This document shows positions 7,407 through 18,866 of a DNA stretch of 64,000 nucleotides, piece after piece. The DNA is from Bacillus dicomae. GTDB taxonomy: Bacteria > Bacillota > Bacilli > Bacillales > Bacillaceae_G. Within the stretch, counting starts at the first letter, position 1, and every line of letters begins with the position of its first letter. Location: positions 62,001 through 126,000 of the forward strand of contig NZ_VHIV01000009.1 in NCBI RefSeq assembly GCF_006494425.1, given 5' to 3'. The notes under the pieces were generated by a model, which made no database searches, was not told the origin of the DNA, and saw only the letters and a program-made list of their open reading frames with translations. The position numbers were made by a program, and so were the translations under genes.

Positions 7407-7841
7407 TTCTGGCTTATCACAATGATGATAGCTTTTACCTGCTCGCAGCTCCTCTTTTGTTTCTGCATCTATAACAATATACTTACGAAAATCTTCTACT
7501 TCATTTTGAGAAAAGGAAGCGAAAAAATAAACTTGGCGATCAGGGTGAACAAAAGCATCTTGAAGCACCACTTCACTCCGACAACCCACGGCTGTTTTTT
7601 GCCGAAAATAAGATTCTTCATCGGGTACTTCTTTAAATGAAATTTTTTTCCGAACACTATACGCTGCATTGTTGTATTCTTTATAAATTTTCTTATCTAA
7701 CTGTTCGTAAAACACATCCCCACTTACAAATGACTTATTTCGATTGCTCGGATAATCTAACTTTTGATTGGATTGTGCATATGTTGTGGACATTTGCGTA
7801 AGAAAACAAATAATGAAGACGGTATATATCATTTTTTTCAT
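7404..7841 (-). CDS. Secreted protein of unknown function
   Basis: A 145-residue protein with a clear signal peptide (MKKMIYTVFIICFLTQMSTTYAQ, likely cleavage after AYA or AQS). The mature part is about 120 residues, hydrophilic and mixed alpha/beta, with an isolated cysteine pair (VGCRS and YHHCDK). GAGGTG lies five bases before the second ATG (7841), so that start is preferred over the ATG at 7844. I do not recognise the family. The only close same-strand neighbour is the downstream terminator, so it looks monocistronic. Confidence 0.7.
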   Translation of the reverse strand: MKKMIYTVFIICFLTQMSTTYAQSNQKLDYPSNRNKSFVSGDVFYEQLDKKIYKEYNNAAYSVRKKISFKEVPDEESYFRQKTAVGCRSEVVLQDAFVHPDRQVYFFASFSQNEVEDFRKYIVIDAETKEELRAGKSYHHCDKPE

Positions 7842-7908
7842 CATTGCACCTCAATTTTCTATTATCCACATTACTTTTCCACATATCTAGATCAATATGC
7901 CGTTTCCA

Positions 7909-8065
7909 ATAAAGTGAAACTTTAATCAGTGGGGGTTTTCTTCATCCCCCACTGATTATTAGTTGAGCCAATCGGACTTTTATGGGCAGTTGATCCCCCA
8001 CCTAACTTCTTTGCTTGCGCTGAATTTTGAGGTGGGGGTCTTACTGCCCATTAAAGCGGGATAAA
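7909..8065. repeat. bcr1 repeat, copy 1, with ATAAA target duplications
   Basis: A 147-bp element (7914-8060) flanked by the direct repeat ATAAA (7909-7913 and 8061-8065). It contains two strong hairpins: one based on AATCAGTGGGGG/CCCCCACTGATT and one on CCCCCACCT/AGGTGGGGG. GGGCAGT/ACTGCCC encloses the second. A copy with only three substitutions that I can see lies at 28663-28819. Sequence, size and duplications match bcr1, the non-coding mobile repeat characteristic of the B. cereus group. Confidence 0.88.
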
Positions 8066-8126
8066 AAGGAATTTCTTCCACATTTGTCGAAGTATATAGC
8101 GTCAACTTGAAAGATGGGGATGAATT

Positions 8127-8681
8127 ATGAAGAAAATAATTGTAATACGACATTGTTCAGCAACTGGCCAAGAACGTGATGCCGAATTAACGACCGATGG
8201 AAAAAAACAAGCAAACACCCTTGCTACATTCCTCTTAGAATACCAACTACAAATAGATCATATTATTTCAAGCCCATTTGTGCGAGCTATCGATTCTATT
8301 CGACCCTATTCACTCCAAGCTAACTTGTCTATCCAAGAAGATGAACGACTAGCTGAACGCATATTAAGCGACATTCCCATGGACGATTGGATGCAAAAAC
8401 TAGAATCTACTTTTACAAATATAGATATTGCCTTTTCAGGCGGAGAGTCAACAAAACAAGCAACGGACCGTGCTATATCGCTTATCGAAGACGTTTTAAA
8501 ATTAAACCATACTACAACACTACTCGTTACACATGGCAACTTACTTACGCTCATTTTAAAGCACTTTGATCATACGATTGGCTTTAATGAATGGAGAGTT
8601 TTAACGAATCCTGATATTTACGAAATTACAATCGATGAACAATATGCCCTAAAACGATTATGGGAAGCACCGTTCAAGTAA
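8127..8681 (+). CDS. Histidine phosphatase (phosphoglycerate mutase-like) family protein
   Basis: A 184-residue cytosolic protein of the histidine phosphatase superfamily. The N-terminal motif is R8-H9-C10, where H9 is the phospho-acceptor; the usual glycine after RH is cysteine here. The second conserved histidine is in VTHGN near residue 137. SSPFVRAIDSIRP carries the conserved phosphate-pocket arginine. The substrate is not predictable; small members remove phosphate from sugars or nucleotides. The gene begins 61 bases after a bcr1 repeat, so bcr1 lies in or near its promoter region. Confidence 0.85.
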   Translation: MKKIIVIRHCSATGQERDAELTTDGKKQANTLATFLLEYQLQIDHIISSPFVRAIDSIRPYSLQANLSIQEDERLAERILSDIPMDDWMQKLESTFTNIDIAFSGGESTKQATDRAISLIEDVLKLNHTTTLLVTHGNLLTLILKHFDHTIGFNEWRVLTNPDIYEITIDEQYALKRLWEAPFK

Positions 8682-8755
8682 TATCTCTTTCCAACACATT
8701 CAGTTGACGCCACGAGAAGAAACTGTACTAACAATAGAAAGGGGTAGCACTCCAT

Positions 8756-9235
8756 ATGTACGAAGATGTACTTGCTTTATTACATAAAACAAATGCTTCT
8801 TATGAAAAATTCGAACACGAACCGGTACTTGATTATGAGACAGATCGGATCGTACGTGAAAGGCTTGGCTTACAAGGTACTCCAAGTAAAAGCTTATTTT
8901 TAAAATCAAAGTCTGGAAATTATTACGTGTTTTTTACGTTAGAAGGAACTCGGCTCAACCGAGGAGAGATGAAAGAAATAACGGGAGAAAGCTTATCACT
9001 CTGTTCACCTGATGAACTAAGGGAAGAGACTGGTTGTACACCGGGATGTGTAGCTCCTTTCGGGTATTCACAACATGTAACAATTATTGTGGATAACGCT
9101 ATTTATACGTACGATAAAATTTTAATTACACCTGGTGTACCTGAATTTACAATTGAATTATCCACAGAGGAATTAAAAAAGATTTTATTAACATGTTCAA
9201 ATACTGTTTTGGAATATAAACAAAAAGAGAGCTAA
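8756..9235 (+). CDS. YbaK/EbsC-family aminoacyl-tRNA deacylase-like protein
   Basis: A 159-residue single-domain protein related to the editing domain of prolyl-tRNA synthetase (YbaK/ProX/EbsC). The conserved lysine of the catalytic pocket is in PSKSLFLKSKSGNYYVFF near residue 44, and the GCTPGCVAPFGY loop shapes the substrate pocket. Such proteins hydrolyse mischarged aminoacyl-tRNAs such as Cys- or Ala-tRNAPro. AAAGGGG lies about ten bases before ATG 8756. The stop codon is inside the terminator stem. The upstream phosphatase gene is 74 bases away and may be cotranscribed. Confidence 0.87.
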   Translation: MYEDVLALLHKTNASYEKFEHEPVLDYETDRIVRERLGLQGTPSKSLFLKSKSGNYYVFFTLEGTRLNRGEMKEITGESLSLCSPDELREETGCTPGCVAPFGYSQHVTIIVDNAIYTYDKILITPGVPEFTIELSTEELKKILLTCSNTVLEYKQKES

Positions 9236-9254
9236 TCATTAGCTCCCTTTTTTC
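9227..9254 (+). terminator. Terminator overlapping the YbaK stop codon
   Basis: GAGCTAAT/ATTAGCTC (9229-9236 and 9238-9245) is followed by CC and seven T. The stop codon TAA (9233-9235) is within the left arm. Confidence 0.85.
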
Positions 9255-9255
9255 A

Positions 9256-10152
9256 TTATTTTGCTTCTGCTGTTTTTTCTTTCGCAGAACGAACTTGCTC
9301 GTCCGCATGGTAAGAAGAACGCACAAGTGGGCCAGCTTCACAGTGGCTAAAGCCTTTGCTAAGTGCAATTTCTTTCAGCTCTGCAAATTCTGCTGGTGGG
9401 TAATATTTAAGAACTGGTAAATGCTTCTTAGATGGTTGTAGGTATTGTCCAAGAGTTAAAATATCCACATTGTTTGCACGTAAGTCATCCATTGCTTCAA
9501 TTAAATCTTCTCTCGTTTCACCTAAGCCCACCATAATGCTCGATTTAGTTGGAATATCAGGCTGCATTTCTTTCGCTCGACGTAAAAACTCTAATGAACG
9601 TTCATATTTTGCTCTAGCGCGAACTCGGTCAGATAATCGACGTACTGTTTCAATGTTATGGTTTAAAATATCTGGTTTTGCATCCATTAACATTTTTAAG
9701 TTTTCTTCTACTCCACCCATATCAGATGGTAATACTTCAATTGACGTAAATGGATTTTTGCGACGAACAGCGCGTACTGTTTCAGCAAAAACAGCTGCTC
9801 CCCCGTCTTTTAAATCATCACGTGCAACCGCTGTTATAACAACGTGCTTTAAGCCCATTTGTACTACAGAATCTGCTACGCGTTCTGGCTCTTGTAAATC
9901 AAGCTCTGTTGGTAAGCCTGTTTTAACCGCACAGAAACGACATGCACGTGTACATACTGCACCTAAAATCATGAATGTTGCTGTTTTTCTTACAGCCCAG
10001 CATTCATGAATATTCGGACATTTTGCTTCTTCACAAACTGTATGAAGATTCTTAGAACGCATCATTTTCTTTAAGCCTGTATAGTTTTCATTCGTGTTTA
10101 ACTTAATTTTCAACCATTCGGGCTTGCGCTTATATTCTGTTTGTTTTGTCAT
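9256..10152 (-). CDS. lipA: Lipoyl synthase (radical SAM)
   Basis: A 298-residue enzyme that inserts two sulfurs into protein-bound octanoyl groups to make the lipoyl cofactor. The auxiliary cluster ligands are C40-x4-C45-x5-C51. The radical-SAM motif is C67-x3-C71-x2-C74. The conserved RSSYHA near the C-terminus supplies the serine ligand. A TTG start at 10161 is possible, but ATG 10152 is nine bases from GGAG and gives [17 protein letters not shown], as expected. A product client, GcvH, is also encoded in the window. LipA needs iron-sulfur clusters made by the nearby suf operon. Confidence 0.96.
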   Translation of the reverse strand: MTKQTEYKRKPEWLKIKLNTNENYTGLKKMMRSKNLHTVCEEAKCPNIHECWAVRKTATFMILGAVCTRACRFCAVKTGLPTELDLQEPERVADSVVQMGLKHVVITAVARDDLKDGGAAVFAETVRAVRRKNPFTSIEVLPSDMGGVEENLKMLMDAKPDILNHNIETVRRLSDRVRARAKYERSLEFLRRAKEMQPDIPTKSSIMVGLGETREDLIEAMDDLRANNVDILTLGQYLQPSKKHLPVLKYYPPAEFAELKEIALSKGFSHCEAGPLVRSSYHADEQVRSAKEKTAEAK

Positions 10153-10341
10153 GGTTATCAACTCCGCACAATATGAAATAGTTTACCGTGTTCGCTTCTT
10201 TCAATGTAACATATCTATTCTAACGTATGAAAGCGATTTGCTCAAATGAAGATTCTAAGATTTTTTCCAATCGTTCCCTATAATGAAATACTCCGTATAT
10301 CCCACACTAAAAAGAGTGATGATGTGAAAGGAGTCTATTTC

Positions 10342-11325
10342 ATGCTTCGAAAAATTTCTCTTTTGCTTTCGATTTGCTTTCTTCTCCACCAAAACATCGC
10401 TTACGGTGAAGATAATCAGCAAAGCATATACGAAAAGCGCATGGCACTATATAAAGAAACCGAGCAATCTTCAGGCATTCCGTGGTATTACTTAGCTGCA
10501 ATGGATCAATACGAAAGAAATATACGGAGCGTAAGAAAAGATATTCCGAAAAAACCAGATGCCATCATTTCCCTTTATTTCAAACCAGAAATATGGGCTG
10601 GACCTGTTAATGGTAACGACACTCTCCCCCACACAATTGCTCTATTTGGCGGGTTAGGTTTAGATGGTGACAAAGATGGATTTGCAAATGCAAATAACGA
10701 CCGTGATCTTTTGCATACAGCAGCAACGATTTTAAAGAAACAAGGAACATCAGAAGAACGTATTAAAATCATGCTCTGGGAATATTATAGACGTGCAAAA
10801 ACAGTTGATTTAATTACCGAATACGCCCAAATCTATAAACATTATGGACGTATTAATTTAGAAGGAAATGCTTTCCCTCTCCCTATTCGTAGTGACCACA
10901 GCTACCGTAGTACTTTCGGTGCTGGAAGAAGTTTTGGCGGAAGAAGAGTTCATGAAGGAACCGATATTTTTGCAGGCTATGGCGTACCAGTAAGATCCAC
11001 TTGCTATGGCATCATTGAAACAAAAGGCTGGAACCGCCTTGGCGGATGGCGCATCGGTATTCGTGACCTTCATAACAATTATCATTATTACGCTCACTTA
11101 GGCGGATTCTCAAAAGAAATACAGCTTGGACAAATTGTCGAGCCTGGAAAAGTAATCGGATTTGTTGGTAGCACCGGTTACGGTCCTCCCGGCACAGCAG
11201 GAAAATTCCCGCCTCACTTACATTTCGGCATCTATAAAGACAACGGTTATACAGAATGGGCTTTCGATCCATACATGCATTTAAGCCTATGGGAACGAAA
11301 AGAACGCGCAAATACAAAACGATAA
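10342..11325 (+). CDS. lytH: LytH-like M23 endopeptidase for spore cortex/peptidoglycan
   Basis: A 327-residue secreted or membrane-anchored protein with an N-terminal signal (LRKISLLLSICFLLHQNIAYG). Residues 28-170 form the helical N-domain of the YunA/LytH group. Residues 200-310 are an M23 LytM domain with H204-x3-D208 and the H292-x-H294 pair of PHLHFG, which bind zinc. In B. subtilis LytH (326 residues) cleaves L-Ala-D-Glu bonds in the spore cortex. ATG 10342 was chosen over the earlier 10246 because AAAGGAG is nine bases upstream and the signal peptide begins there. Confidence 0.9.
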   Translation: MLRKISLLLSICFLLHQNIAYGEDNQQSIYEKRMALYKETEQSSGIPWYYLAAMDQYERNIRSVRKDIPKKPDAIISLYFKPEIWAGPVNGNDTLPHTIALFGGLGLDGDKDGFANANNDRDLLHTAATILKKQGTSEERIKIMLWEYYRRAKTVDLITEYAQIYKHYGRINLEGNAFPLPIRSDHSYRSTFGAGRSFGGRRVHEGTDIFAGYGVPVRSTCYGIIETKGWNRLGGWRIGIRDLHNNYHYYAHLGGFSKEIQLGQIVEPGKVIGFVGSTGYGPPGTAGKFPPHLHFGIYKDNGYTEWAFDPYMHLSLWERKERANTKR

Positions 11326-11356
11326 CCGTAGCACATTGCTACGGTTATTTTTTATT
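11323..11356 (+). terminator. Terminator of lytH
   Basis: Perfect stem AACCGTAGC/GCTACGGTT (11324-11332 and 11338-11346), followed by ATTTTTTATTT. Confidence 0.9.
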
Positions 11357-11360
11357 TATG

Positions 11361-12092
11361 CTAACTATCCGTTTTCTTTTTATCAGGTACAGCGACACTC
11401 CCGCTTCCATAATACGTAGGTACCTCGCCTTGAACAATACGCGTTGCAATCGGAACATCTTGTTTTACCTTTATTTCTTTCGTATGAAATGGAATAACCA
11501 CTTGCAACGTGACTTCCATCTCCATAATAATTTGAATCGCTGTCGTATTGATCCCGTGCGGTTCAATTTTTTGTTTAATATCCGTATTCACATGACCAAT
11601 CGTCGTGAAATTAATTGGAATATCAGGTCCCATATTTCCAAGAAGCGCATTATCCGTTACACGACCAAAAGGAACTGCCATCGTTGCCCCATTTTTTTCG
11701 GAAATACCGAGTCCCTTTAAATTACCTTGTTCTACTTGCTGTAAATATTTTTCTATGTATGTGGTCGTTGACGTTACGATTTCATTTACTTGCTTCGTAT
11801 TTAAATTAATTGTGGATACTTTCCCGTTTTTATCATTTTGTACTTTCATTAATGAATCGACATCGAATCCTTCATCGATCCTATCTTTTACCGCCTTCGT
11901 CATAACCGCTGTCGCCATTTTATGTGTCTCTACTTCTCCATATTTCATTAATGTCGGCTGAATGCTGCTATTCACAATCCATAATCCTTGCACGAGTAAT
12001 ATGACAAAAAGAATAAACGACATAAGCAGTATGTGCCGAAAGGAAATAGGTCCCCTTCGAAACCGCGAATTTTTCGAGCGAAATATGCTCAT
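11361..12092 (-). CDS. yunB: Sporulation protein YunB
   Basis: A 243-residue membrane-anchored protein with an N-terminal basic stretch, one transmembrane helix (about residues 20-42) and an extracytoplasmic domain. Sequence and synteny match YunB, a mother-cell sporulation protein required for full spore formation in B. subtilis. The ATG is immediately preceded by TTTTTTT and by the SD AAGAAGGAGG, which forms the 3' arm of the hairpin that follows yunC. Confidence 0.9.
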   Translation of the reverse strand: MSIFRSKNSRFRRGPISFRHILLMSFILFVILLVQGLWIVNSSIQPTLMKYGEVETHKMATAVMTKAVKDRIDEGFDVDSLMKVQNDKNGKVSTINLNTKQVNEIVTSTTTYIEKYLQQVEQGNLKGLGISEKNGATMAVPFGRVTDNALLGNMGPDIPINFTTIGHVNTDIKQKIEPHGINTTAIQIIMEMEVTLQVVIPFHTKEIKVKQDVPIATRIVQGEVPTYYGSGSVAVPDKKKTDS

Positions 12093-12134
12093 AAAAAAAC
12101 CTCCTTCTTATATCATTTCTATGCAAGAAGGAGG
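12093..12134 (-). terminator. Terminator hairpin of yunC that also contains the yunB ribosome binding site
   Basis: Perfect 10-bp arms AAGAAGGAGG (12125-12134, plus strand) and CCTCCTTCTT (12100-12109), then seven A on the plus strand. In the minus-strand transcript this is a stem plus a U7 tail, and the second arm AAGAAGGAGG is the SD of yunB seven bases before its ATG. Confidence 0.75.
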
Positions 12135-12146
12135 GACGATATATGC

Positions 12147-12449
12147 TTATCTCATTTTTAATAATGCTTCTTTTCCGATTGTGCCAGCCGTAATACCTAA
12201 AGCTTCGGCTTCAATCGTTACTGATTCTAACGGTGCTTCAAGAAGTTGTTCAATCGTTCTTACACCAACCGCGCGGCCAGCAATAATACCTCGATCCCCT
12301 AACTTCTCATTTAAAAGACCTACATCTAATGCACCGCACATAATATATCCTTTATCGCTCATTACAGCTAGCAAATTTGTCTTTGGAAGTTTGACGCTAA
12401 CTGCAATAAACGTATAATTATCGATTATAATGGGCTCTACATTAACCAT
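12147..12449 (-). CDS. yunC: YunC (DUF1805)
   Basis: A 100-residue protein of the DUF1805/YunC family, a small alpha/beta domain of unknown function. Characteristic parts are KTNLLAVMSDKGYIMCGALDVGLLNEKLGDRGIIAGRAVGVRTIEQLL. It sits between yunD and yunB as in B. subtilis. The SD is GAGGAGTG before ATG 12449. A hairpin containing the yunB RBS follows, so readthrough to yunB would be partial. Confidence 0.9.
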   Translation of the reverse strand: MVNVEPIIIDNYTFIAVSVKLPKTNLLAVMSDKGYIMCGALDVGLLNEKLGDRGIIAGRAVGVRTIEQLLEAPLESVTIEAEALGITAGTIGKEALLKMR

Positions 12450-12514
12450 AGTTCACACTCCTCTCTTTCTTATCTGTATGACAAGAGAAAAATGAGTGTT
12501 ACAAGTTAACTAGC

Positions 12515-13930
12515 CTATAGTTTAACGGAAGATGTATGAGTTATTAACATGTCTGTTAACACATCTCGAAGTAGTTCTGGCATATAATATTGTTTGTTAG
12601 AAAGTGTGGATAGCTCTGGGTATAAGTATCCAAATGTGAACATATCGATCGTTCCTACCGTATATATACGATCTAATTCCAGCGATTCCCCGTTAATTAA
12701 TACATCTTCGAGTAAAATTTTATTCCCAGGAATCGTATCTGGAATAACCTCTACACCAGCGTAAATCATTTTCCCCATCACTTTCCCGCGAAATCCGAAT
12801 CCTTTTACCTCAAGGTTCTCCATATTCGGGCGACGAGCTTTCAAAATAACTTCTCTTAACATTTTCCCTGGCACTTTTAATAAACATGGATTAATTGGAT
12901 GTGGACAAATTCTGTGAATATCTCCGCGCGTCACAACACCTTCTACTAACCCTTCAAGAAGTACACCAGCGTTCACCATTCCAATCTCTGCATCGCACCA
13001 CGTTCTCAGAGCATTTGCTAACATATGCGAAAATGCTGTCTCATGAAACCAATCAACCGGCAATGATTCCTTTAAATGAACGACAGGCTCTTCCATAATA
13101 TGTTCACTTTCTTCCTGCAGCGCTTCAATTGTGGATAACGGTTTGCTATAAGCACCTAAACGTTCAGTCTTAATCGCTCTACCGTCCTTTTTCAACAGCT
13201 TCTTCGTCTCTTTATCCACAGTAAGCTGAACGTGCCCAACGTAACGTCCCCACTTTTCACAACAGCAAAGTAACGTATTATTCATAAGAACACCACGCTC
13301 AAATAAATGATGCGTATGTGCCCCTAAAATAACATCTATATCATAATGCTCCGCCATATGCTCATCCATGCTTTTTCCAAGGTGAGAAAGGACAACCGTT
13401 ATATGAGCCCCATCTCTCACTTCTTCTAAAATAGACTCTAAATGCTCGATTGGATCTTCAATATGCCAATCTAACATTTGATAAAACTCTGGATAAGCTA
13501 CCGTTAACCCGATAAAGGCAATCGTAATCCCATCTGTCGTTGTATGTAATTTATAAGGCTTTGCCCACTCTGGACGTACCCCTTCTTTTTCAAATAAATT
13601 CGCAACGAGCACTTCAAATCCAGCATCATCATATAGACGATTCAAATGCTCCTTCGCTAACGTAATTCCTTCATTATTTCCGATCGTTACATAATCATAT
13701 AGCGCCTCATTTAAAAGCTTCGTATTTCCAAGTCCATTCGTTGCTTCCGAAATACTATGAAAACGATCCACATGATCGCCGATATCTACAGTCAAAATGG
13801 TTTCTCCCGCTTCCTGTCTTCGCTTTTTCTCCCCTTGTACAAACCGAGAAATTTGCGGCCAATTTTCAAAATGACTATGTATATCGTTTGTATGATAAAG
13901 GTGGATGATTGTTTCTTTATTTATATTCAG
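12515..13930 (-). CDS. yunD: YunD, metallophosphoesterase/5'-nucleotidase family, apparent CTG start
   Basis: A roughly 471-residue cytosolic enzyme of the 5'-nucleotidase/2',3'-cyclic phosphodiesterase family. The metal-binding motif HTNDIHSH is at about residues 13-20, TVDIGDHVD near 48-56, an SHLG motif and GAHTHH later, and a C-terminal 5'-nucleotidase domain. The motif HTNDIH lies upstream of the first conventional in-frame start (TTG 13795), so translation must begin earlier. The frame extends to a CTG at 13930, eight bases after AGAGGAGG, and no ATG, GTG or TTG lies between. I infer a CTG (or other non-standard) start. No signal peptide is visible. Confidence 0.85.
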   Translation of the reverse strand: MNINKETIIHLYHTNDIHSHFENWPQISRFVQGEKKRRQEAGETILTVDIGDHVDRFHSISEATNGLGNTKLLNEALYDYVTIGNNEGITLAKEHLNRLYDDAGFEVLVANLFEKEGVRPEWAKPYKLHTTTDGITIAFIGLTVAYPEFYQMLDWHIEDPIEHLESILEEVRDGAHITVVLSHLGKSMDEHMAEHYDIDVILGAHTHHLFERGVLMNNTLLCCCEKWGRYVGHVQLTVDKETKKLLKKDGRAIKTERLGAYSKPLSTIEALQEESEHIMEEPVVHLKESLPVDWFHETAFSHMLANALRTWCDAEIGMVNAGVLLEGLVEGVVTRGDIHRICPHPINPCLLKVPGKMLREVILKARRPNMENLEVKGFGFRGKVMGKMIYAGVEVIPDTIPGNKILLEDVLINGESLELDRIYTVGTIDMFTFGYLYPELSTLSNKQYYMPELLRDVLTDMLITHTSSVKL

Positions 13931-14234
13931 AGAAAAAACCTCCTCTCAGTTCCTTACTGCCATTTACGCTACACGTACGCAATAATCCTGTAAATACTTT
14001 TCGTCTTTTCTTGCTATTTTACATTGTACTCGCATTGTGAGAAAAAGCAAAAGATTGTCCTTTTTATATGAGAAACTTTCTTTTTTTAGTTGTTGGATTC
14101 GTTGGTAGAACAGGGATTTGTCAGAAAGTTTGTTAAGTGGTTTTACGAGTATTTTGGTGGATTTCCCTGTGGGTTTGTCAGTATCTTAGCCTCAACTACT
14201 TCCATTCGGCCACCTTATGGATATGATCTAAATA
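13931..14234. other. Intergenic region upstream of yunD
   Basis: No gene seen. It holds the yunD SD and an inverted repeat AAACTTTCT/AGAAAGTTT (near 14070 and 14130) of unclear role. The stretch ends at the 21-bp-period repeat element. Confidence 0.5.
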
Positions 14235-14395
14235 TTGAGGGGTATATGCCCCGCTCTGCTATGTCATAATTTGTTGATAAGTCGATATCCCTTGTCGAAT
14301 CGTCGATATATTGAAATAATCGCCGATATATTCCGAGTTGTGTTCGATATATTTGAAAAATCGCTGATATATTTAGCTGAACACCCACCCGGGTA
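14235..14395 (-). repeat. Dispersed element with 21-bp tandem repeats, copy 1
   Basis: Read on the minus strand, four contiguous 21-bp units (14374-14354, 14353-14333, 14332-14312, 14311-14291) share AATATATCGNCGATT followed by a variable end. A degenerate fifth unit (14290-14273) reads GGATATCGACTTATCAAC. A related head (TACCCGGG near 14390) and tail (ATATACCCC near 14240) flank the array. A second copy in opposite orientation lies at 56738-56895. Because 21 is divisible by three the copies are also open as a 7-residue repeat, but no ribosome binding site supports translation. Confidence 0.75.
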
Positions 14396-14429
14396 TCATA
14401 ACTCCATCCAATTTCAGATAAACAAAACA

Positions 14430-14458
14430 AAAAAGCGCCCTGCATAGCAGGGCGCTTT
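14430..14458 (-). terminator. Terminator of the suf operon
   Basis: A 12-bp perfect stem AAAGCGCCCTGC/GCAGGGCGCTTT (14432-14443 and 14447-14458), followed on the minus strand by TTTTGTTTTG, 14 bases beyond the sufB stop. Confidence 0.92.
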
Positions 14459-14471
14459 CTTCATACATATA

Positions 14472-15869
14472 TTAACCAATAGAACCTTCCATCTCAAACT
14501 TGATTAGGCGGTTCATTTCAACTGCGTATTCCATTGGAAGTTCGCGAGTGAATGGCTCGATGAAGCCCATTACGATCATTTCTGTAGCTTCTTGCTCAGA
14601 AATACCGCGGCTCATTAGGTAGAATAATTGTTCTTCTGATACTTTTGATACTTTCGCTTCGTGCTCAAGTGAAACGTAATCGTTTTTGATTTCGTTGTAA
14701 GGAATTGTATCAGATGTAGATTGGTTATCCATGATTAACGTGTCACACTCGATGTTAGAGCGAGAGTTTTTCGCTTTTGGTCCGAATTGTACGATACCAC
14801 GGTAAGTTACTTTACCACCATGCTTCGCAATCGATTTAGAAACGATTGTTGAAGACGTGTTTGGTGCTAAGTGAATCATTTTCGCACCAGCATCTTGGTG
14901 TTGGCCTTTACCAGCAATCGCGATAGATAATGTTAAACCACGAGCGCCTTCGCCTTTTAAGATAACTGCTGGGTATTTCATCGTTAATTTAGATCCGATG
15001 TTACCGTCAATCCATTCCATCGTTGCGTTTTCTTCACAAACCGCACGTTTTGTAACTAGGTTGTATACGTTGTTCGCCCAGTTTTGGATTGTTGTATAAC
15101 GGCAATATGCATCTTTCTTAATGATGATTTCTACTACCGCACTGTGAAGTGAGTTAGTCGTGTAAACAGGTGCTGTACAACCTTCTACGTAGTGTACGTG
15201 TGCGCCTTCGTCTACAATGATAAGCGTACGCTCGAATTGTCCCATATTTTCAGAGTTAATACGGAAATACGCTTGAAGTGGTGTATCAACTTTCACACCT
15301 TTTGGAACGTAGATGAATGATCCACCAGACCAAACTGCAGAGTTTAATGCAGAGAATTTGTTGTCTGTTGGTGGGATTACTTTTCCGAAATGCTCACGGA
15401 AAATATCTTCGTTCTCTTTTAATGCGCTATCTGTATCTTTGAAGACGATTCCTAGAGCTTCTAGGTCTTCTTTCATGTTGTGGTATACAACTTCAGATTC
15501 GTACTGTGCAGATACACCAGCTAAATATTTTTGCTCAGCTTCTGGAATACCTAATTTATCAAATGTTGCTTTAATTTCATCAGGTACTTCATCCCAAGAC
15601 TTCTCAGATTTCTCAGATGGTTTTACGTAGTACGTAATTTCATCGAAATCTAAGTCGTTTAAGTCGCCGCCCCATTGTGGCATTGGCATTTCGTAGAACT
15701 TATCCAGTGATTTTAAACGAAAGTCTAACATCCACTGTGGTTCTTCTTTCATACGTGAAATCTCTTCAACGATCTCTTTTGTTAAACCGCGTCCAGCACG
15801 GAAAATCGAAACGTCTTTGTCTTTGAAACCATATTTATAATCGCCGATATCTGGCAGTTGCTTCGCCAT
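14472..15869 (-). CDS. sufB: Fe-S cluster assembly protein SufB
   Basis: A 465-residue member of the SufB/SufD beta-helix family. With SufC and SufD it forms the SufBC2D scaffold on which iron-sulfur clusters are built in the cytosol. Conserved features are the [21 protein letters not shown] region, [26 protein letters not shown], and the C-terminal core with [17 protein letters not shown], which includes residues needed for cluster assembly. It is the last gene of sufC-sufD-sufS-sufU-sufB, 48 bases after sufU, and ends at a strong terminator. AGGAGGG precedes the ATG. Confidence 0.97.
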   Translation of the reverse strand: MAKQLPDIGDYKYGFKDKDVSIFRAGRGLTKEIVEEISRMKEEPQWMLDFRLKSLDKFYEMPMPQWGGDLNDLDFDEITYYVKPSEKSEKSWDEVPDEIKATFDKLGIPEAEQKYLAGVSAQYESEVVYHNMKEDLEALGIVFKDTDSALKENEDIFREHFGKVIPPTDNKFSALNSAVWSGGSFIYVPKGVKVDTPLQAYFRINSENMGQFERTLIIVDEGAHVHYVEGCTAPVYTTNSLHSAVVEIIIKKDAYCRYTTIQNWANNVYNLVTKRAVCEENATMEWIDGNIGSKLTMKYPAVILKGEGARGLTLSIAIAGKGQHQDAGAKMIHLAPNTSSTIVSKSIAKHGGKVTYRGIVQFGPKAKNSRSNIECDTLIMDNQSTSDTIPYNEIKNDYVSLEHEAKVSKVSEEQLFYLMSRGISEQEATEMIVMGFIEPFTRELPMEYAVEMNRLIKFEMEGSIG

Positions 15870-15917
15870 GTTGGTGTGTCCCTCCTTAGATAACCTCGTT
15901 TTTAGGAACCTTTAACA

Positions 15918-18851
<2,934 letters not shown>

Positions 18852-18866
18852 GTTTATGCTCCTCTC

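Noticed and set aside
9470-10009. A 179-codon open frame on the plus strand
   Set aside because: It lies fully antisense to lipA, has no SD and resembles no protein; a shadow of the lipA codon pattern.
14273-14374. CRISPR-like array
   Set aside because: Units are contiguous 21-mers with no unique spacers and no cas genes anywhere in the window.
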